Assembly: GCA_001464165.1 (NCBI GenBank)
Contig: LNEX01000589.1
Location: 1 to 34,557, forward strand
Length of the DNA: 34,557 nt
Origin: a bacterium Ga0077546
GTDB lineage: Bacteria; Cyanobacteriota; Vampirovibrionia; Obscuribacterales; Obscuribacteraceae
Direction of reading: 5' to 3'
Shown: positions 7,694 to 16,734 of the stretch, one piece after another
Numbering within the stretch: the stretch's first letter is position 1
Layout: each line of letters begins with the position of its first letter
The notes under the pieces: model-generated
What the model saw: only the letters and a program-made list of their open reading frames with translations
The model's database searches: none
What the model was told of the DNA's origin: nothing
Made by a program: the position numbers and the translations under genes

Positions 7694-8134
7694 ATGTTAG
7701 AGGCGACTGAAGAAATTAAAGATGCTCTTCGTGAATTAGCTGAGGAGCGGTCTAGGCCGTTTTGCTACTCAGATTACATGACTGTTCAAGAAAACAAGGA
7801 TGGCGAATACCGCTGTTCAAAATGCGGCAGTGACGACCTTATGCGCGAAGTTGAAGGCGTCGGAGTTGAGTGGGGCTTGGAATGGGTCATCGATCATTTA
7901 GTCGAGACTGATGGCGAAAAGGTTGATATTGAGGAGCTTTTCAGAGACTTGCTTGACGAAATCTATGAACCGATAAAATTTGGTGAACTTGAATACTGTC
8001 CGTCTCAAGTGCTTGAAGCTGTGGATTCAACAGCCTTTAGGATAGGCTGCAATGAAAACGTTGATAACTTAGTTGAAGACGGCCAGATCGTTTGTTTGAA
8101 TGGTATCTATTACCGGATCGATAAGTTGATCTAG
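7694..8134 (+). CDS. Acidic protein with a CxxC zinc-ribbon-like motif
   Basis: The protein has 146 residues and is strongly acidic. A CSKC motif near residue 40 resembles half of a zinc ribbon, and more Cys occur near residues 100, 118 and 133. The C-terminal part (CPSQVLEAVDSTAFRIGCNE) is reminiscent of small unknown proteins found on plasmids and integrative elements; I cannot name a family. ATG 7694 was chosen because GGAGG (7682-7686) lies 7 bases upstream. A longer frame from 7604 lacks such a site and begins in non-coding-looking sequence. Confidence 0.65.
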   Translation: MLEATEEIKDALRELAEERSRPFCYSDYMTVQENKDGEYRCSKCGSDDLMREVEGVGVEWGLEWVIDHLVETDGEKVDIEELFRDLLDEIYEPIKFGELEYCPSQVLEAVDSTAFRIGCNENVDNLVEDGQIVCLNGIYYRIDKLI

Positions 8135-8210
8135 AGTAGGAGTCAGTTTGGCGGCTTGAAAAAGTCGCCTTTTTGCTAACTGTATTTTTGCTGCGCGTTC
8201 TGGGATTGCT

Positions 8211-8453
8211 TTAAATCGCTACTTTACGGTTGGCCGACGCACCGGATTTTATAGCTTGAATCGCTTCTTGTGCTTGCGCGATTATTGCGGAAGCTTCTTC
8301 TGTATCAACAACCTGAAGTAGGTCCTCCAGCTCATAAGCATTAAAAGAGAGCCTATCTGACCAATGGCCATTTTTGTAGCAAGCAGTGAAACTGTCTTCT
8401 TTCGAGCGGACAATTACGTCGCCTTTTTCTGATTTATGGACTCGATATGCCAT
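8211..8453 (-). CDS. Small hypothetical protein
   Basis: An 80-residue protein on the minus strand. The first half looks like a small beta domain (VHKSEKGDVIVRSKEDSFTACYKNGHW) and the second half is helical (EEASAIIAQAQEAIQAI). GGGAG lies 8-9 bases before the ATG. It is divergent from the following plus-strand gene, with about 80 bases between starts that must hold both promoters. No family recognised. Confidence 0.6.
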   Translation of the reverse strand: MAYRVHKSEKGDVIVRSKEDSFTACYKNGHWSDRLSFNAYELEDLLQVVDTEEASAIIAQAQEAIQAIKSGASANRKVAI

Positions 8454-8534
8454 TCGTCTTACTCCCGGTCTGCTACTCTATTATCGCATATTTGGACGGG
8501 CTTTACAACTCGGAATTGAAGCAGGTGACGTGCT

Positions 8535-9332
8535 TTGGGCAAGTTGATAGATCTGGAAGACGATGAAATCATTAATCCCATAGACCCCCAAGCAAGTACA
8601 CAAGAAAAGATCCAACACCTTGCGGCTCTTTCGAAAGACAACGAACCGAAAGTTCTGGCTTTCTTGAAACAGATCGATGCCAAATACGGCACGACATCCA
8701 AAACTAGTCATAAGGAAGCCGATAAAATTGCTGAAAAGGCTGGTCGCCCGGCTATAACCGAAGTGAAACCCTGGCATGACGTTGAACACATTCGGGATTC
8801 TTTCCGTTTTAAAACAGTACTTAACGACCTAGAAGATTTACCCCGAATTGCAGAAGACTTAAAGGAAGCTGGTTTTGAAGTAATTAAAACCGATACGGAT
8901 AAAGTGCTCCGTCCGGGTTTTTGGGGATGGCGAATTGCTGCATTTGATCTGAGAATGCCAAATGGACAGCTTGTTGAGTACTATTTACCGGTTCAAGAAA
9001 TGGAAGCAGCAAAGAAAGATGGTAATCATGCGCTTTTTGAAAAATGGCGAAACAAAGATGTTCAGACACTTACCCCGAAGCAAGAAGCTGAATATTTGGA
9101 TGACACTGATACCAGCAAGGAAAAGTATGATACGGCCTGGCGACAATATCTTGACCGCACTAAGCAAAAGTCAGAAAGAGTAAAAGAGATTCTAGATAAC
9201 GTGGAAAGAGTATTTGAGAAGACAAAGCCTTTTGGCACTAAGACAATCTCTTCAAGCGCCTTGCGTAAGCAAATAAGGGACAGGATTCGTGAGTCAAAAC
9301 ACAAATCCAAGGACGATGATCTGATGCGCTAA
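8535..9332 (+). CDS. RelA/SpoT-like nucleotidyltransferase-fold protein (tentative)
   Basis: The protein has 265 residues. Residues 75-175 follow the layout of RelA/SpoT-type nucleotidyltransferase domains. There is an Asp/Arg-rich strand (VKPWHDVEHIRDSFRFKTV), a helix, then a strand with D-x-D (KTDTDKVLRPG), an aromatic-Gly turn (GFWGWRIAAFDL), and a strand with Glu followed by PVQEME. Family members make (p)ppGpp or modify tRNA as toxins; some plasmid and phage relatives are of unknown role. The match is by eye and the ATP-binding Lys/Arg motif is not clear. The start is TTG 8535 with AGGTGA just upstream. The N-terminal 70 and C-terminal 70 residues are charged helices. The stop overlaps the convergent CDF gene by 4 bases. 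Confidence 0.5.
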   Translation: MGKLIDLEDDEIINPIDPQASTQEKIQHLAALSKDNEPKVLAFLKQIDAKYGTTSKTSHKEADKIAEKAGRPAITEVKPWHDVEHIRDSFRFKTVLNDLEDLPRIAEDLKEAGFEVIKTDTDKVLRPGFWGWRIAAFDLRMPNGQLVEYYLPVQEMEAAKKDGNHALFEKWRNKDVQTLTPKQEAEYLDDTDTSKEKYDTAWRQYLDRTKQKSERVKEILDNVERVFEKTKPFGTKTISSSALRKQIRDRIRESKHKSKDDDLMR

Positions 9333-10009
9333 ATCAAAAAAATTACTTTTTCGATAAGTCGATAATGTTGATTGAAGCGACACTCTGGCGCTTTTTGTGG
9401 AAATTTTAGTTCTGCAATAGATTCATTAATTACACTCCAAGCGGAACGCAGGAACATCGCTGCGATCAATCCACCAACAATCACATCTGGCCATAGAGAT
9501 GCCAGTTTGTAAGTTAGAAGGCCTGCAGCAACAACTGAAGTGTTGGCAATTACGTCATTTCTTGAACAAAGCCAGGTTGAACGCATATTGAGATTATCCG
9601 CTCGATGTCGCCATAAAAGCCAGAAACAAAGAGCATTTGCTGCCAATGCCAAGAGGCCTATGTAAGTCATCACTGGCGCATCAGGAACTGTTCCAGCGCC
9701 GAACTTTAACGCAGCTTCGACTAAAACTCCTAGTCCGAAGAAAAGCATGAGTAAGCCCTTTGCAAGAGAAGCCCTCGCCTGCCAATACGCTGATTTGTTT
9801 AGAACATAGAGACTGAAAATGTAGACAAGTGAGTCTCCAAGCATGTCTAAGGAATCGGCAAGTAAACTTGTTGAGTGAGATGCCCAGCCTGCTGCAGCCT
9901 CTATGAAGAACATTGAGGCATTTATGACCAATACGGCCATAAGCATCTTGCCATGTTTGGCGCGCAACACAATTAGCTCTTTACCTTTGTTACTGCAACA
10001 TTCGTCCAT
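9329..10009 (-). CDS. Short cation diffusion facilitator (CDF) transporter
   Basis: The protein has 226 residues with about six membrane helices. Helix 2 carries ADSLDMLGD (D55-x3-D59) and helix 5 carries SRNDVIANT (D152-x3-N156), the positions of the CDF metal site. Zinc members usually have His-x3-Asp there, so this metal site differs and may prefer another cation. Only about 35 residues remain after the last helix, so the usual cytoplasmic C-terminal domain is missing. The N-terminus has a Cys pair (MDECC). GGAG lies 6 bases before the ATG. It probably exports a divalent metal using a proton gradient, matching the metal island to its right. Confidence 0.85.
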   Translation of the reverse strand: MDECCSNKGKELIVLRAKHGKMLMAVLVINASMFFIEAAAGWASHSTSLLADSLDMLGDSLVYIFSLYVLNKSAYWQARASLAKGLLMLFFGLGVLVEAALKFGAGTVPDAPVMTYIGLLALAANALCFWLLWRHRADNLNMRSTWLCSRNDVIANTSVVAAGLLTYKLASLWPDVIVGGLIAAMFLRSAWSVINESIAELKFPQKAPECRFNQHYRLIEKVIFLI

Positions 10010-10204
10010 AGCAATCTCCAGTAGTTTTTTTATAATAGTGCGCTAAGCGATAGCTAAGTTTCAGCTAGGACTGCAATTCTGCACAAGTGTTCAAATTTCG
10101 CAAAAGTGGAAACGAACACGATTGTCATTCTCGCGCCAACGAGCACTTGCTTTTTTTCAAAGTAATTGCCACCATACAGAAACCTTTGGATTCGTTTTGC
10201 TCGC
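10010..10204. promoter_or_regulatory. Divergent promoter region of the CDF gene and the Cys-rich gene
   Basis: On the minus strand TATTATAA (complement near 10033-10040) is a good -10 box for the CDF gene. GTGTTC (10087-10092) and GAACAC (10114-10119) form an inverted repeat, and TAGCT-N7-AGCTA lies near 10054-10070. These could be operators for a metal sensor such as an ArsR/SmtB-type repressor, but none is encoded nearby, so the assignment is open. Confidence 0.35.
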
Positions 10205-10579
10205 TTGAAGAAACTATTTCTACTATTTTTTACTTTAGTGATTGCGTGGTTCAATATCGCGCTACCACAATGCGTCTGTCCGCCGGGGGGCGCCGCGACC
10301 AGTATTGCCGCGTCAAAGGTTTCTTTTGTAAGCCCTGTTAGCGATTATTGTTCTGATTGTGGTCACAGTCGTTCCTGCTGTAGTGCTCAAACTCATCAAG
10401 TTGGAGCAACTTCAGTCGATGCGATAACCTTGCCTTCAATGGTGCCTTTCGTCCATTTGAATGAACGACCATTGACACATAGCTACAATCAAAAAACTGT
10501 CTTCGATTTTTGCAGACGCGGCCCACCGCTTGCGACATCGACTAGCTTGTTCGTTCAAAAAACTCTTTTTACTATCTAA
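10205..10579 (+). CDS. Cys-rich secreted protein upstream of the efflux operon
   Basis: About 124 residues. From TTG 10205 the product begins MKKLFLLFFTLVIAWFNIALP, a signal peptide. An in-frame TTG at 10166 is an alternative; neither has a strong ribosome site. The mature part has the clusters CVCPPGG and CSDCGHSRSCCSAQTH, with seven or more Cys and His, suggesting metal binding in the periplasm. Small Cys-rich exported proteins of this kind often precede RND metal efflux genes. No named family recognised. Confidence 0.6.
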   Translation: MKKLFLLFFTLVIAWFNIALPQCVCPPGGAATSIAASKVSFVSPVSDYCSDCGHSRSCCSAQTHQVGATSVDAITLPSMVPFVHLNERPLTHSYNQKTVFDFCRRGPPLATSTSLFVQKTLFTI

Positions 10580-10597
10580 ATCTCCCGTCAAACGCCG

Positions 10598-10618
10598 CAG
10601 TGATGCTCACTGTATATT
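10598..10618 (+). promoter_or_regulatory. Dyad and possible -10 box before the efflux operon
   Basis: CAGTGA-TGC-TCACTG (10598-10612) is a perfect 6-bp-arm palindrome that abuts TATATT (10613-10618), a possible -10 box. A clear -35 is not visible. A repressor bound here would block the czcB-like gene that starts at 10646. Confidence 0.4.
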
Positions 10619-10645
10619 TTCGCGCTTTTGATCGGGAGAATTTTT

Positions 10646-12043
10646 GTGCAGGCACATGACAAAAAAGACATAGCGTCTTTTTCAACGAAACATAAACCTA
10701 TTTCGAGCTGGCTCATAACTGGAGTAGTGATAGCAGCTCTGGTTGCTTTGAGTGCTTTACTATGGCTCAGTTTAAACAAAGGCACTGGTGCGGCGAAGCC
10801 TGAGGAAAAAAATGAAGCTGAAGGAAAGCAGGTGGAAATATCCAGCGTAGACTTGGAGCCTGAGTCAGAGGGGAATATTTCCACCCTACGCGTAGCATTA
10901 AAACCAGCAATGAATAGCCTTCTTGTGTCTGGCGTTATAGAAGCAAATCAACAACAGTTGCAACAAATAACGCCACTTGTTTCAGGACGGGTGGAAACCG
11001 TTAATGTTGCACTCGGTGATTATGTCAAAGCTGGCTCGGTAGTGATTGTCATTACTAGCCCACAAGTCGCTGAGTTGCACGGTAAACTCCACGAGGCGGA
11101 AACACGACTGCGCCTAGCTCAGGAAAATCTAGGACGTGTACAAAATGGTTCCAACCGAGTAGCCATTTTGAAAGGTCGAGCAACTTTGGATGAAGCTTCG
11201 TCCAATCTTGAAAGAACTAAACAATTGGTAAACGAAGGCCTCAGTCCACGTAAAGACTTGATCTCTACCGAATCAGAATATGAGCGCGCTAAAGCTGAAT
11301 TCAACTACCAAAGTAATATTTCATTGAACCGCGAGGTAGCGGTAGCAAGAGGGGAGTTAGAGACAGCTCGGACAGAAGCGGAACACATAAAAGATGGCTT
11401 ACAGGCCCTAGATGCGAGCCTGACTAACAATGAAGCATTATCGAGAAGACACGATATTTCACTAATTCAATTGAAAGCACCAATCTCAGGGACTGTCATA
11501 GAAAGATTTGTCAACCCTGGTGCCGGTTTTGAGCAGGGCAAGCCGCTTTTAACTATTGCTAACACCTCATCTCTCTGGGTCATCGCCAATGTGCCAGAGC
11601 AACAAGTACCCAAAATTCGCCTTGGAATGCCGGCAGAATTGATATTCGACGAAAGCCATGTCGCTGGCCGAGTTACCTATATCGATTCTCGGTTGAACGA
11701 GGATACGCGCACAGCGCGTGTGCGGATAGAAGTCGATAACCGGCGTCAAACTCTTAAGGTCGGAATGTTTGCCCAAGTGAGATTTGATATCAACTCGGTT
11801 GGTCAAATGCAGCTTCTGGTACCCAGCGAGAGTGTTCAAAAACTCAATAATCGCACAGTTGTATTTGCTCCTGATACCAACAAAAAAGGGCACTTTTTGA
11901 TCAAAGATATCAAAGTCTCTGAAGAGAAAGGAGGTTTCATACCAGTACTGAGTGGACTGGAAGCAGGGGACACTGTTGTAGACAAGGGTGCTTTCATTCT
12001 CAAATCCAAAGCCTTGAAAGGTCAATTTGGTGAGGACGAGTAA
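10646..12043 (+). CDS. czcB: RND efflux periplasmic adaptor (CzcB/CusB family)
   Basis: The protein has 465 residues. GTG 10646 is preceded by GGGAG (10633-10637). A single membrane helix (about 20-42, WLITGVVIAALVALSALLWL) anchors it. Then come the first half of the lipoyl/barrel-sandwich domain (SGRVETVNVALGDYVKAGSVV), a long helical hairpin rich in Glu and Arg, the second lipoyl half (LKAPISGTVIERFVNPGAGFEQGKPLLTI, given here in sense) and beta-barrel and membrane-proximal domains. It links the inner-membrane pump to the outer-membrane channel in the periplasm. Its stop overlaps the pump gene by one base (TAATG). The gene symbol reflects family membership, not a proven metal. Confidence 0.9.
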   Translation: MQAHDKKDIASFSTKHKPISSWLITGVVIAALVALSALLWLSLNKGTGAAKPEEKNEAEGKQVEISSVDLEPESEGNISTLRVALKPAMNSLLVSGVIEANQQQLQQITPLVSGRVETVNVALGDYVKAGSVVIVITSPQVAELHGKLHEAETRLRLAQENLGRVQNGSNRVAILKGRATLDEASSNLERTKQLVNEGLSPRKDLISTESEYERAKAEFNYQSNISLNREVAVARGELETARTEAEHIKDGLQALDASLTNNEALSRRHDISLIQLKAPISGTVIERFVNPGAGFEQGKPLLTIANTSSLWVIANVPEQQVPKIRLGMPAELIFDESHVAGRVTYIDSRLNEDTRTARVRIEVDNRRQTLKVGMFAQVRFDINSVGQMQLLVPSESVQKLNNRTVVFAPDTNKKGHFLIKDIKVSEEKGGFIPVLSGLEAGDTVVDKGAFILKSKALKGQFGEDE

Positions 12044-15000
12044 TGATCGACTCAATTATTCGATTTTCGGTTCAGCAGCGGCTATTAGTTTTACTTATGG
12101 TCGTCTTTATTGCCATCGCGGGAGTATATTCGCTTCAAAAGTTACCGATAGATGCAGTCCCAGACATCACCAACGTACAGGTACAAATTCTGACTGCAAC
12201 ACCATCTTTGACACCACTAGATGTTGAGCGACAAATTACTTTTCCAATTGAAATTGCAATGAGCGGCTTGCCTGGTGTAGAAGAAATTCGGTCCATTTCA
12301 AAGTTTGGGATTTCGGTAGTTACAGTAGTTTTCAGCGATGCTACTGACACTTATTTTGCCAGAAGTTTAGTTTTGGAAAGACTGTCTCAAGTAAGGGAGC
12401 AGATTCCGCCGTCGATTGGTAGTCCGCAGATGGGACCAATATCGACTGGTCTGGGCGAAATTTATCAGTATGAAATCAGACCGCAAGATGGTGCCAAGTT
12501 TGATCCCATAGCACTGCGCACAATTCAAGACTGGATAGTACGACGTCAATTGATGAGTGTAAGCGGTGTCGCTGAAGTTAATAGCTATGGCGGCATGAAA
12601 AAACAGTTTCAGGTGCGCGTAGATCCCGCTCGCCTCCAATCTTATGACTTGAGCTTACGAACCGTTCTGACTGCAGTAATGCAAAACAATGCCAATGTGG
12701 GCGGAGCATATATCGAACATACCGGAGAGCAATATCTGTTACGCGGAGTTGGCCTGGCGTCAACCACTCGCGAGATAGGCAATATTGTTGTCAAAACCGG
12801 TGTAAAGGGCGTACCGGTCTACGTTCGGGATCTGGCTGATGTAATTGAAGGGTCGGAAGTTCGACAAGGAGCCACACTCGCTGATGGCAAAGGGGAAATA
12901 GTCGCCGGCATTGTAATGATGCTCAAGGGTGAAAACTCTCGTGCTGTTGTTGAACGAGTCAAAGAAAAGATCGCTCAAATCAAGAAGACGCTGCCAAAAG
13001 AAGCACAATTAGTGCCCTTTTATGACAGATCTGAATTAGTTGATCGGACAATTCATACTGTTGAATCGAACCTTACTGAAGGCGCCATTTTAGTAATTGT
13101 GGTACTGCTTTTGGTGCTCGGCAACTGGCGTGGTGCCCTACTTGTTTCGAGTGTAATACCGCTATCTATGCTATTTGCGGCTATTTGCATGGTGAGTTTC
13201 AAAGTGTCGGGAAATTTGATGAGCTTAGGTGCTATTGACTTTGGATTGATCGTCGACGGTGCGGTGGTTATGGTGGAAAACACCGTTCGTAGATTGGCTC
13301 ATGGAAGCAAAGATTTGCCTGAGCAAACTGTTTTGAACGCTTGCCTTGAAGTGGGTAAACCTGTTGTGTTTGCAGTCGCCATTATCGCAATAGTTTATTT
13401 GCCGATCTTCAGCCTAACTGGCGTTGAGGGCAAAATGTTTAAACCGATGTCGCTGACAATAGTGTTTGCACTTGCTGGCTCGCTCCTTTTGTCTTTGACT
13501 TACGTGCCAGCGATGATGTCTCTAATCTATCGAAAAAATATTGAAGAGAAAGAAAGCATTGTTCTGAAAGTGGCGCGGCCACTCTACGAAAAAGCTTTGG
13601 ATCTGGCTTTGCTTTATCGGCTACAGGTAATCTCCGTAGCGGTGGCAATGCTTATTTTAAGCGCTATAACTTTCCCTCTTTTGGGAGCAGAGTTTATTCC
13701 ACGTCTGGACGAAGGGTCTCTTGCGGCGCAAATACAACAACTGCCAAGTGTATCGTTAACTCAATCGATCAAAACCGCCAGTGACACTGAAAAGACGCTA
13801 TTGACCTTCCCCGAAGTGACAAAAGTTGTCTCTAAAATCGGTCGTGCCGAGGTTGCTACTGACCCCATGGGCGTAGACACATGTGATTTATATATCGGTC
13901 TAAAGCCAAAAGATCAGTGGACCTCTGCGAAAGATCGTGAAGAGCTGGTCACCAAAATGGCTGACGCTTTAAACAAGCGAGTTCCACAGGCCGTGTTTAG
14001 CTTCTCGCAACCTGTTGAGTTAAGGACGGCTGAGCTAATTGCCGGCGTCAAATCTGATATTGCCATCAAAATTTTTGGGCAGGATATGGACAAATTGCGC
14101 GAGGCCGCCGAGCACATTAATCGTATTGTTAGTAAGGTTCCCGGCGCTGCTGACGTTAAAGTTGAACAAGTTGCCGGCCTGCCGCAGCTATCGATTAAGC
14201 CAAATCGCGATGCAATCTCGCGCTATGGAATTAACGTCTCTGATGTTAACGAGCTAGTGGAGTCGATTATTGCTGGGAAAGAAGCCGGTTCTATTTATGA
14301 AGGGGAGCAAAAGTTTGATGTCGTAGTGCGGTTGAAAGACCCTGTTAATCAAAATATAGACACCATAAAAAACTTGTTGATAACTGCCCCAAATGGCGCC
14401 CGCATTCCACTCGATCAGCTGGCTCATATTACGCTCGAAGAAGGGCCTGCGCAGATCTCTCGTGAAGACAGGCAGAGACGCATCGTAGTTGAATTAAATG
14501 TGCGTGGGCGCGACATTGGATCATTTGTTGCAGACGCACAGAAAGTTATTAACAGCTCAGTGCACTTGCCAGAAGGCTATTACATCACCTGGGGCGGTCA
14601 ATTTGAAAATCTACAGAGAGCTTCCGCCACTCTCTTGCTTGTTGTGCCGCTGGCTCTCCTTCTTATTTTCGTACTGTTATTTATGACCTTTGGCTCTGTA
14701 CGCCAAGCGTTGCTTATCTACACAGGTATTCCGTTCGCGGTAGTGGGAGGAATTTTTGCATTAGCTCTTCGAGGCATGCCTTTCTCTATTTCCGCTGGTG
14801 TTGGATTCATCGCTCTTTCTGGTGTAGCAGTTTTGAACGGTGTCGTCATGGTCAGCTATATAAACTCTTTACGGCATGAAGGTATGGCTCTAGAAGAAGC
14901 CGTGCGAATAGGAGCTGAAACACGTCTGCGTCCAGTATTGATGACTGCTTTAGTAGCAAGCCTTGGCTTTGTGCCGATGGCATTCTCTGCTTCTGCAGGT

Positions 15001-15168
15001 TCTGAAGTACAGAGGCCGCTAGCTACCGTTGTCATCGGCGGGCTGTTTACGTCAAGTCTTCTTACTTTACTACTGCTGCCAAATTTGTACATCTGGTTCA
15101 ACCAACAAAAAAATCGCAACGAAGAAAAAATTGCAAATGAGAGTACTGTTGAGGTGTCCCATGAGTAA
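12043..15168 (+). CDS. czcA: Heavy-metal RND efflux pump (CzcA type)
   Basis: The protein has 1041 residues, the normal length. It has the N-terminal membrane helix, two large periplasmic loops and two groups of membrane helices of an RND pump. In helix 4 the motif DFGLIVDGAVVMVEN (D399, D405, E412) matches the divalent-cation group (Co/Zn/Cd/Ni) described for CzcA. It differs from the Cu/Ag group, where helix 4 lacks the DFG and DG pair. Proton-driven export of a divalent metal across the cell envelope is therefore likely. The gene is coupled to the adaptor gene upstream and overlaps the outer-membrane gene downstream by 8 bases. Confidence 0.95.
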   Translation: MIDSIIRFSVQQRLLVLLMVVFIAIAGVYSLQKLPIDAVPDITNVQVQILTATPSLTPLDVERQITFPIEIAMSGLPGVEEIRSISKFGISVVTVVFSDATDTYFARSLVLERLSQVREQIPPSIGSPQMGPISTGLGEIYQYEIRPQDGAKFDPIALRTIQDWIVRRQLMSVSGVAEVNSYGGMKKQFQVRVDPARLQSYDLSLRTVLTAVMQNNANVGGAYIEHTGEQYLLRGVGLASTTREIGNIVVKTGVKGVPVYVRDLADVIEGSEVRQGATLADGKGEIVAGIVMMLKGENSRAVVERVKEKIAQIKKTLPKEAQLVPFYDRSELVDRTIHTVESNLTEGAILVIVVLLLVLGNWRGALLVSSVIPLSMLFAAICMVSFKVSGNLMSLGAIDFGLIVDGAVVMVENTVRRLAHGSKDLPEQTVLNACLEVGKPVVFAVAIIAIVYLPIFSLTGVEGKMFKPMSLTIVFALAGSLLLSLTYVPAMMSLIYRKNIEEKESIVLKVARPLYEKALDLALLYRLQVISVAVAMLILSAITFPLLGAEFIPRLDEGSLAAQIQQLPSVSLTQSIKTASDTEKTLLTFPEVTKVVSKIGRAEVATDPMGVDTCDLYIGLKPKDQWTSAKDREELVTKMADALNKRVPQAVFSFSQPVELRTAELIAGVKSDIAIKIFGQDMDKLREAAEHINRIVSKVPGAADVKVEQVAGLPQLSIKPNRDAISRYGINVSDVNELVESIIAGKEAGSIYEGEQKFDVVVRLKDPVNQNIDTIKNLLITAPNGARIPLDQLAHITLEEGPAQISREDRQRRIVVELNVRGRDIGSFVADAQKVINSSVHLPEGYYITWGGQFENLQRASATLLLVVPLALLLIFVLLFMTFGSVRQALLIYTGIPFAVVGGIFALALRGMPFSISAGVGFIALSGVAVLNGVVMVSYINSLRHEGMALEEAVRIGAETRLRPVLMTALVASLGFVPMAFSASAGSEVQRPLATVVIGGLFTSSLLTLLLLPNLYIWFNQQKNRNEEKIANESTVEVSHE

Positions 15169-16525
15169 GAAAGATTTTTCAGATGGAGATGGTTTAAAAA
15201 CCCGTCGCGCAAAGCGATTTCAATGGCCATGTACCCTCGTTTTGGCTCTCTCGCTGCTAACTTTATATCGCCCTGCGCACGCTCAGATTGTGCCAAATCT
15301 TATGCCATCTTTGGTGAACGGTGGGCAGACCGCACCTATGATGCCACTATCGGCGGTATTTGACGAGTCGTTGGTTAATAGTCCCCGAGCTGCTAATATT
15401 CGCGCCCAGTTGGGCATTTCAAAGGCAGCCTATGCACAGGCCTATACTTTCCCCAATCCTTCAGCTTATTACTTTAACGACACTGCGCAGCAAGCTCGGC
15501 AAATAGGTGCATCCATTCCAATAGAGCCTCCTTGGAAATTCGTCTTCAGGCTGCTTATTGCAAAAAATCAAATCAAGCAGACTGATTTGGAGATTCAAAA
15601 GTCTCTATGGTTATTTAGAAACTCAATTAGGCGCGCCTATCTAGATGCAGTTATCGCCAGAGAGTCAGGTGAGACACTCAAGGATCTTCTCACGCTTTCG
15701 TCTAACTTATTCTCGATAGCAAGTCGTCGCTGTGATGCTGGTGACGTAGCTACGCTAGATGTCGACAGAACACAATTGGCAATGCTCCAAGCTGAAGCGG
15801 ATCTTAACCAGGCTAAACGGAAAGTCGAACAATCCAATCAGCGTCTGAGTGTTTTGCTTGGGCGCAGTTACAAAGCTGCAGTCGACGTCCAAAAACTACC
15901 GCAGTATCAACTAAAAATTGAAGCGAACGAATTGCTTCCTAATTTCCAGCAAGCGCCACCAGACCTAGATCTGTTATTGACTGATGCTTTGAAAAACCGA
16001 TTAGACATAAGGGTCGTTGAACAAAGTATTGCTGTCAACGAAGCTAATTTGCGTAACGTCGCCGGCAACACAATGCCAAACCCTCAATTGAATGTTGGCC
16101 ACTCCTATTCCGGCAATCCAATTGGTGGGCCGGCGACAAGAGGTTTTCTCATCGGTGTAACGCAAGAAATTCCGGTACTCAATTTTCAACAAGCTGATAG
16201 GGCTCGATTGAAAGCAATCAATGTACAGCTCAAAAGAGAGTTCGATTCCACCAAGAACATCGTTACGGAAGAAGTGATTTTGGCTTATCAACAAATGCTC
16301 GCAGCCCGCGAACGTCTTGCAGCCTATCAAAATAAGATTTTGGATGCTTCCAATGAAGTGGCTAGACTTGCTCGACGTGGCTATGAAGTTGGCCAATACG
16401 ACATCACAGCAACACTTGCTGCACAGCAAGCCAATGTGCAGACCCGCTTGTCTTATCTTGACGCCGTAAAGGTGTACCAGCAATCGATGACTGACTTGGA
16501 GCAAGCAGTTGGACATCCCATTTAG
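15161..16525 (+). CDS. czcC: Outer-membrane efflux channel protein (CzcC/TolC family)
   Basis: The protein has 454 residues. ATG 15161 has GAGGTG at 15151-15156 and overlaps the pump stop. A basic N-terminal region then a hydrophobic stretch ending PAHA-QI (about residue 38) make a signal peptide. Two repeats of long Gln/Asn/Ala/Leu-rich helices follow (near 130-240 and 320-440), with MPNPQLNVGHSY between, typical of TolC-like proteins. It forms the exit duct for the CzcBA pump. The order adaptor, pump, channel (BAC) differs from the CBA order of the classic czc operon. Confidence 0.88.
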   Translation: MSKKDFSDGDGLKTRRAKRFQWPCTLVLALSLLTLYRPAHAQIVPNLMPSLVNGGQTAPMMPLSAVFDESLVNSPRAANIRAQLGISKAAYAQAYTFPNPSAYYFNDTAQQARQIGASIPIEPPWKFVFRLLIAKNQIKQTDLEIQKSLWLFRNSIRRAYLDAVIARESGETLKDLLTLSSNLFSIASRRCDAGDVATLDVDRTQLAMLQAEADLNQAKRKVEQSNQRLSVLLGRSYKAAVDVQKLPQYQLKIEANELLPNFQQAPPDLDLLLTDALKNRLDIRVVEQSIAVNEANLRNVAGNTMPNPQLNVGHSYSGNPIGGPATRGFLIGVTQEIPVLNFQQADRARLKAINVQLKREFDSTKNIVTEEVILAYQQMLAARERLAAYQNKILDASNEVARLARRGYEVGQYDITATLAAQQANVQTRLSYLDAVKVYQQSMTDLEQAVGHPI

Positions 16526-16564
16526 GTTACTAAGCTTGCAGTGAAGGGAGAAAAATAGAAATGG

Positions 16565-16640
16565 AAATGATAACCAAACCGCAAAAGCCTCACTGGTGGC
16601 TGCTCTCGGGGTTGACAAGAATGGAAATGACTGTTAAGGT
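16565..16640 (+). promoter_or_regulatory. Operator-promoter module 1 (Fur/Zur-like site plus sigma70 promoter)
   Basis: AAATGATAACCAAACCG (16565-16581) is followed 30 bases later by TTGACA (16612-16617), a 17-base spacer and TAAGGT (16635-16640). The same arrangement occurs at 19184-19258, with 16 of 17 operator bases identical. The core resembles Fur-family boxes (GATAATCA type). ATGGAAATGA also occurs twice (16561 and 16621). It reads into the Gly-rich gene at 16735. Confidence 0.6.
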
Positions 16641-16734
16641 CATGCCATTCGAGACGACAAATATCGTCGTCCAAAAGTTTTGTAATCACAAAAACATTAC
16701 CAAAGAACAACTGAAAATTTATGGAGATTGAGCA

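Noticed and set aside
16561..16731. 56-codon frame with a distant GGGAG site
   Set aside because: It covers the duplicated operator and promoter, including the -35 and -10 boxes, so regulatory DNA is the simpler reading.
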